DNA of 64,000 nt. Source: Halobellus limi. GTDB lineage: Archaea; Halobacteriota; Halobacteria; Halobacteriales; Haloferacaceae. Of this stretch, positions 60,191-64,000 are shown piece after piece; within the stretch, counting starts at the first letter, position 1; every line of letters begins with the position of its first letter. Below the pieces are notes generated by a model, which ran no database searches, had not been told where the DNA came from, and worked only from the letters and a program-made list of their open reading frames with translations. A program made the translations under genes and the position numbers. The stretch is taken from the NCBI RefSeq assembly GCF_004799685.1, contig NZ_CP031311.1:1116001-1180000 (forward strand). Reading direction: 5' to 3'.

Positions 60191-61773
60191 ATGAACCGGT
60201 CGCTGCTGTACGTTGGGCTGTTGTTCATTCTCGTCGGCGCGACGTTGACGATCGTGCCGACCGCGAGCTTCAGCACCATCGCGGGCGACCGACCGGTCGA
60301 CGTGTCCGTCGCGGACGACAGCGAGGCGTTCGTGGCGGTCGCGAACACCCAGACCCCGGTGACACAGCCCGGAGACGGCGTCGCCGTCGCCGAGCTGGTA
60401 AACAACCTCGACGCGTCGATGACCGTCGAATACGAGGCCAGCGTCACGTCCGGTTCCGTCGCGGTCGAAAACCCCTCCCGCACGGTGACGATCCCGCAGG
60501 GCGGACGCGAACCGATCACCGTCGCGTGTTCGCCGCCGGGTGGGGGGCCGGGACCGCGACGCTCCGGATCGACGTGGTCGAAGCACGGGGCGGCTCGGCG
60601 ACGATCACCGACGCGACGCTGGAAACCACCGTCGAATACGACTGCCCGGGGCGACCGGGCGGCGGCCCGGGACAGCCCGGTAACCCGAGCGGCCCGCCAG
60701 GCGGAGCGGTCGCGTACGTCGACGACGATCAGGACCTCGAATACGACGAAGGCGAGCGCACCGTCAGCGAGGGCGAACTCGCGGAGTTCGATAACGACAG
60801 CGCTCACCTCGTCGTCGCGGCCGGCGGAGGCCGGATCAACTTCCGGAACAGCGAGGTCGAGATGGCGGCGAAGTCGATCACCGTCGGCGACGCGACGCTC
60901 GCGAGCAACCGCGAAATCACGCTTGAGGCCGAGGAGGGCACGCTCTCGCTTCTGGACTCGACGATCGACGCGAAGAACGGCGCGATCGAGCTGTCGGCGG
61001 GCGAGATCACCGCCGCGGATTCGACGGTCAGCACCAACCGAGAGATCTCGATGAGCGCGGAGTCGGGGGCGCTCGCGTTCAGCGATTCGCACATCGACGC
61101 GAAGAACGGCGAGATCGAGCTCTCCGGCCGATCGATCGAGATGCCACGGACGACGGTCAGTACTAACCGCGAGATCTCGATGAGCGCCGGTTCCGGTTCG
61201 CTGACGCTCACTGACGCCACGATCGACGCGAAAAACGGCGCGATCGAACTCGCGGGGAGTCGCGTCGACGCGGCCCGCGCGACGATCTCGACCAACGCGG
61301 CGATCACCGCCACCGCCGACTCCGGGACGCTGCGCCTGACCGATGCGACGGTTGACAGCAAGAACGGAGAGATCGAGTTGGGCGGCGGGAGTATCGACGC
61401 AGCGGGTGCGACAATTTCGACCAACGTCGGGATTTCGCTCGCGACGGAGTCCGGCGACCTCCAACTGGGGGAGGCGACGGTCGAGAGCAAGAACGGCGAG
61501 GTAACCGTCGAATCGAGCGGGGACCTCCTCGCCAGCGGCGCGGTCTTCGAGACCAACGTGGAGATTTCCCTCAGCGCCTCCGGCGACGTGCTGTTGGACG
61601 CCGCCCGACTCACCTCCTCGAACGGCCAAGCGACAGTTGCTCTCGACGTCGAATCGGCCACGCTGTCGATCGACAGCGCGGTCCTCGACGACCGGGACTC
61701 GACGATCACCTACAGTCCGAGCGAGGCGGCCGTCACGGGGACCCCCTCGCGGGGGAGCGTCCAGGCCGATTGA
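60191..61773 (+). pseudogene. Frameshifted surface protein with beta-repeat domain
   Basis: ATG 60191 gives a signal or anchor (SLLYVGLLFILVGATLTIVP) and an exported domain up to PITVACSPP. There the frame breaks at a run of six G (60542-60547). With one more G the protein continues as GAGTATLRIDVVEARGGSAT and runs to 61773 with a Gly/Pro linker and nine or ten repeats of about 30 residues, each containing 'STNREISMSA' and 'TIDAKNGAIEL'-type segments, probably a beta solenoid. Intact length would be about 527 residues. Cause: real frameshift, phase-variable tract or sequencing error. The second frame could also start at GTG 60526 but would lack a signal. Confidence 0.7.
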
Positions 61774-61830
61774 GGCCGACAGCCGAATCGCGACTTCGGG
61801 GTTCTCGACGGCGCTCGGACGCCTGAGCGA

Positions 61831-62409
61831 TCAGGGTGGCCGATCGAGGTTCTCGAAGCGGTTCTGCCGGTTCGCGTACACGTGGTACGCGGCGGAGACG
61901 GTGAACAGCGCGATCAGGACCGTCGGGTACGCCAGGACCGGCAGTTGCTCGGTCGGGAGGAAGTCGACCCACAGCGCGACGAGGATGAGGCTGCTGATGA
62001 GCGACAGCCCGAGGTAGTAGACGCTCCAGGGGATCGAACTCTCCGGTACGATATCGAGGTAGATGTCCAGTCGGTCGACCCGGTCTGTCAGTTCGACCGT
62101 TCCGTTCTCGAACTCGATCACGCCCGCGCGATCGAGGCGGGGGAGGTGCGTCTGCTGGAGCGACGTGTAGACGGTCTTTCGTTCCGCGGAGGTGACCTCC
62201 TCGATCTGCTTGTCGTGTTCCCAGGCGGCGACCTGCTCTGCGAGGTCGGACAACTCGACCGGACCGTCGGTCTGTTTGCAGTAGTGGATCGCGTATCGCC
62301 GCCGGTGGTTACCCATCAGGTCGAAGATCTCGTCTTTGGGAAGCCTCTCTTCGGCCCCATCCCCGGTGCCGTCGTCGGTCGTCAACTCTGTTGCGGCCCG
62401 TTGGCCCAT
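61831..62409 (-). CDS. DUF7344-type winged-helix membrane protein
   Basis: 192 residues from ATG 62409 (MGQRAATELTTDDGTGDGAE). The winged-helix domain has IFDLMGNHRRRYAIHYCKQT, then AERKTVYTSLQQTHLPRLDR and AGVIEFENGTVELTD. Two membrane helices follow (VYYLGLSLISSLILVALWVD and LAYPTVLIALFTVSAAYHVY). I recognise this layout as the haloarchaeal DUF7344 family: DNA-binding proteins tethered to the membrane, likely sensing envelope signals. It lies 58 bases from the convergent frameshifted surface gene and precedes exported DUF1102-like genes on the same strand, possible targets. Confidence 0.8.
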   Translation of the reverse strand: MGQRAATELTTDDGTGDGAEERLPKDEIFDLMGNHRRRYAIHYCKQTDGPVELSDLAEQVAAWEHDKQIEEVTSAERKTVYTSLQQTHLPRLDRAGVIEFENGTVELTDRVDRLDIYLDIVPESSIPWSVYYLGLSLISSLILVALWVDFLPTEQLPVLAYPTVLIALFTVSAAYHVYANRQNRFENLDRPP

Positions 62410-62486
62410 CCGTCGGATGTCAATAATAACGACACCTACAAATAGCCTCTCCATTCGCTCCGGCTGACAGCTCCCGTGCGGAGCGC

Positions 62487-63095
62487 CTACTCCTCGCCTT
62501 CGACCAGGACTCGGAGCGTCATCTCGTAGTCCTCGGGGTCGGGGAGGTCCGTCAGCGTCGACGGGCCGTGGTCCGCGATGAGGTCGACCTGGACCCCGAA
62601 CGGGACGGACTCGCCGGGGGTGAGGACGCCGTCGCCCGCGGCGTCGTCGGGACTCACCGCCAGGAGGTCGTCGCCGGATCCCCCGGTCGTTTCGAGGGTG
62701 TCGCCGCCGGCGGTCACCGACAGCGCGTCTTCGACGTCCGAGAGCGTCTCCGTCGAGAGGGTGTCGCTCTCGGCCTCGAACTCGAAGTACAGCCCCGTGA
62801 GGTCGATCGTCCCCGAGTTAGCGACCTCGACGATGTCCGCAAACTGCGTGATCGCGCGCTGGTTCAACCCCGTATCGCCGCCCGGAGTGATGGCCGTGAC
62901 GCGGTTTTCGCTGTTGGTTTCGACGTGGATCGGCGGGTCGTTCGCGGGCGTGAGTTCGATGAGGCGGGGATAGACGACCGTGAAAGAGGCCTCGGAACTG
63001 GAGGACGTGGCGGTGAACGCCGCCGTCGAACTGACGACGCCGGCGCTGACGAAGGCGCTACCGAGGCCGGCGACGAGTTGGCGGCGAGTGAGCAT
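62487..63095 (-). CDS. Exported DUF1102-like protein
   Basis: 202 residues. Tat-like signal MLTRRQLVAGLGSAFVSAGV (RR motif) is followed by AAFTATSSSSEASFTVVYPR and a beta-rich body with IVEVANSGTIDLTGLYFEFE and DGVLTPGESVPFGVQVDLIA. These features match haloarchaeal secreted DUF1102/SipW-like proteins found in surface or fibre loci. No C-terminal anchor, so probably secreted or part of a filament. The neighbouring 63178 gene has the same design, and the two may be co-expressed. Confidence 0.72.
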   Translation of the reverse strand: MLTRRQLVAGLGSAFVSAGVVSSTAAFTATSSSSEASFTVVYPRLIELTPANDPPIHVETNSENRVTAITPGGDTGLNQRAITQFADIVEVANSGTIDLTGLYFEFEAESDTLSTETLSDVEDALSVTAGGDTLETTGGSGDDLLAVSPDDAAGDGVLTPGESVPFGVQVDLIADHGPSTLTDLPDPEDYEMTLRVLVEGEE

Positions 63096-63177
63096 ATGAA
63101 GTTCCTATTATTTGGATAGGCCAATATGGAGAGCGATATTAGTAGAAACTAAAACTTGAGTTCCTTACTCGACGGCT

Positions 63178-63933
63178 CTAGCTTGTCTGAGTCGGGGTTT
63201 CGTCTGCCACCGCTGTGATCTCCGAAATGAGCTCTGACCGTCCTGCTGGATCTCCTTCGCCTTCTGCAGCGAAGTCACCTGCACCTTCGTATTCATCATT
63301 GTACACATCATCATACGGCAGACCTTCACGCGATGCATCTACGTCAAGATTGACCCCTTGATTACTACCACTCCCAACAGAAACCATATTTGCAGGTGTT
63401 TCTCCGTTATTGCTACTAGCCGGCGAAAGCAGAGAACCATCTCCTCTAAATTGGAAAACCGAGTTTGCAGTGCTTTTCGACACACCATTATCGACATCTG
63501 TCCCATATCCAGTGTAGGCAAATCCTACATCGTAGCTTCGATCGTCGTTATTGACTATAGCAATGATATTACTGAAGTCAATATCTCCTGGAGGAGTTCC
63601 TGCAGCAACAGCCGTCTGGACGGTAGCCATCCCATTTCCAGCATCCTTGGCTATCGCTAGTGGTAAATCGTCGAGAGAAAGAGAATCAAAGGCGATGTTA
63701 CCGCTACTGTCGATGTATTCTGGAGAGTTATCACCAGTATACACATGGGATCCTACTGTGAGTCCTTTATCATCTCCAGGAACAATATCGAGTTCGACAT
63801 CCTCGCTTTGTGTCACTATCGACATCGCGGAGTCACTGTTAGCTGACGTAGCGTCGAACGCACCCGTTCCGAGTGCCGTCCCTGCGCCGAGTGCGAGCGT
63901 TCCGATCGCCGTGATGACCTGTCTTCGTTTCAT
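63178..63933 (-). CDS. Exported DUF1102-like protein with A+T-richer codon use
   Basis: 251 residues: signal MKRRQVITAIGTLALGAGTA then GTGAFDATSANSDSAMSIVT, the same style as the 62487 protein. The body has ELDIVPGDDKGLTVGSHVYT, FSNIIAIVNNDDRSYDVGFA and NSVFQFRGDGSLLSPASSN. The signal-peptide codons are GC-rich like the neighbours, but codons 40-240 use many A- and T-ending triplets, which suggests recombination of the mature part or recent transfer. No anchor at the C-terminus. It probably forms or decorates a surface structure. Upstream (63934-64000) is A+T-rich and likely carries the promoter. Confidence 0.75.
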   Translation of the reverse strand: MKRRQVITAIGTLALGAGTALGTGAFDATSANSDSAMSIVTQSEDVELDIVPGDDKGLTVGSHVYTGDNSPEYIDSSGNIAFDSLSLDDLPLAIAKDAGNGMATVQTAVAAGTPPGDIDFSNIIAIVNNDDRSYDVGFAYTGYGTDVDNGVSKSTANSVFQFRGDGSLLSPASSNNGETPANMVSVGSGSNQGVNLDVDASREGLPYDDVYNDEYEGAGDFAAEGEGDPAGRSELISEITAVADETPTQTS

Positions 63934-64000
63934 TGTGGAGTGAATTTGAATTTATAGTAAGATTTTATAATAATTATGGCTCGTTTCGACTAGTTCTCCC

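Noticed and set aside
1-64000. CRISPR array
   Set aside because: No run of regularly spaced short identical repeats with unique spacers was seen; the orc1-linked boxes are irregularly spaced and partly inverted.
1-64000. tRNA or rRNA genes
   Set aside because: No cloverleaf-like sequence with the conserved T-loop 'ggttcgaatcc'-type segment or rRNA motif was noticed in the intergenic regions, though a covariance search was not possible.

Overview
The window is haloarchaeal DNA (class Halobacteria). The evidence is GC-rich DNA with strongly GC-biased third codon positions, very acidic proteins, leaderless-type promoters with a TATA element about 25 bases before the start codon, an Orc1/Cdc6 initiator, Agl-type glycosylation enzymes, a PGF-CTERM surface protein, and several families I know only from haloarchaea. 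The species cannot be named from the sequence alone.

Layout. (1) 1-8.8 kb: a minus-strand chain for a surface glycan or anionic polymer: two GT4 glycosyltransferases, two sulfatase-fold phospho/sulfo-transferase-like enzymes, a DUF2206 multi-membrane protein, a chimeric ORF and a GT2 cut by the window edge. Consecutive genes overlap by 4 bases in most places, so they are probably translationally coupled. (2) 9-20.7 kb: a scrambled accessory island. It holds an orc1/cdc6 gene with origin-type repeats on both sides, a TumE toxin-antitoxin pair, other antitoxin-like genes (UPF0175, DUF433), two copies of a wHTH plus small-protein module, an IS1341-type TnpB element that has split one of those modules, two families of MITE-like inverted-repeat elements, and many gene stumps. 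An AglF-type nucleotidyltransferase lies inside it. (3) 21-24 kb: an MBL-fold hydrolase, a second sugar nucleotidyltransferase and an AglJ-like glycosyltransferase. (4) 24.5-27.7 kb: a three-gene MacB/LolCDE-type ABC system. (5) 28.5-49.8 kb: cell-surface proteins. These are a 4263-residue giant built of CARDB-like and choice-of-anchor-D-like repeats, a rhomboid protease gene directly after it, a 2016-residue GLUG plus carboxypeptidase-regulatory-repeat protein with a PGF-CTERM tail, and a smaller Ser/Thr-rich anchored protein. (6) 50-58.8 kb: the haloarchaeal MoxR/DUF58/DUF4129/DUF1616/DUF4350 cluster. (7) 58.9-64 kb: small membrane proteins, a frameshifted beta-repeat surface protein, a DUF7344 regulator and two exported DUF1102-like proteins.

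The unifying theme is the cell envelope: nucleotide-sugar synthesis, lipid-linked glycosylation, anionic modification, export and surface anchoring, with giant sequon-rich surface proteins as likely customers. The accessory island in region 2 interrupts the glycosylation genes and shows repeated rearrangement. Coordinates include stop codons. Starts were moved from the longest reading frame where a 4-base overlap, promoter spacing or family N-terminus argued for it.
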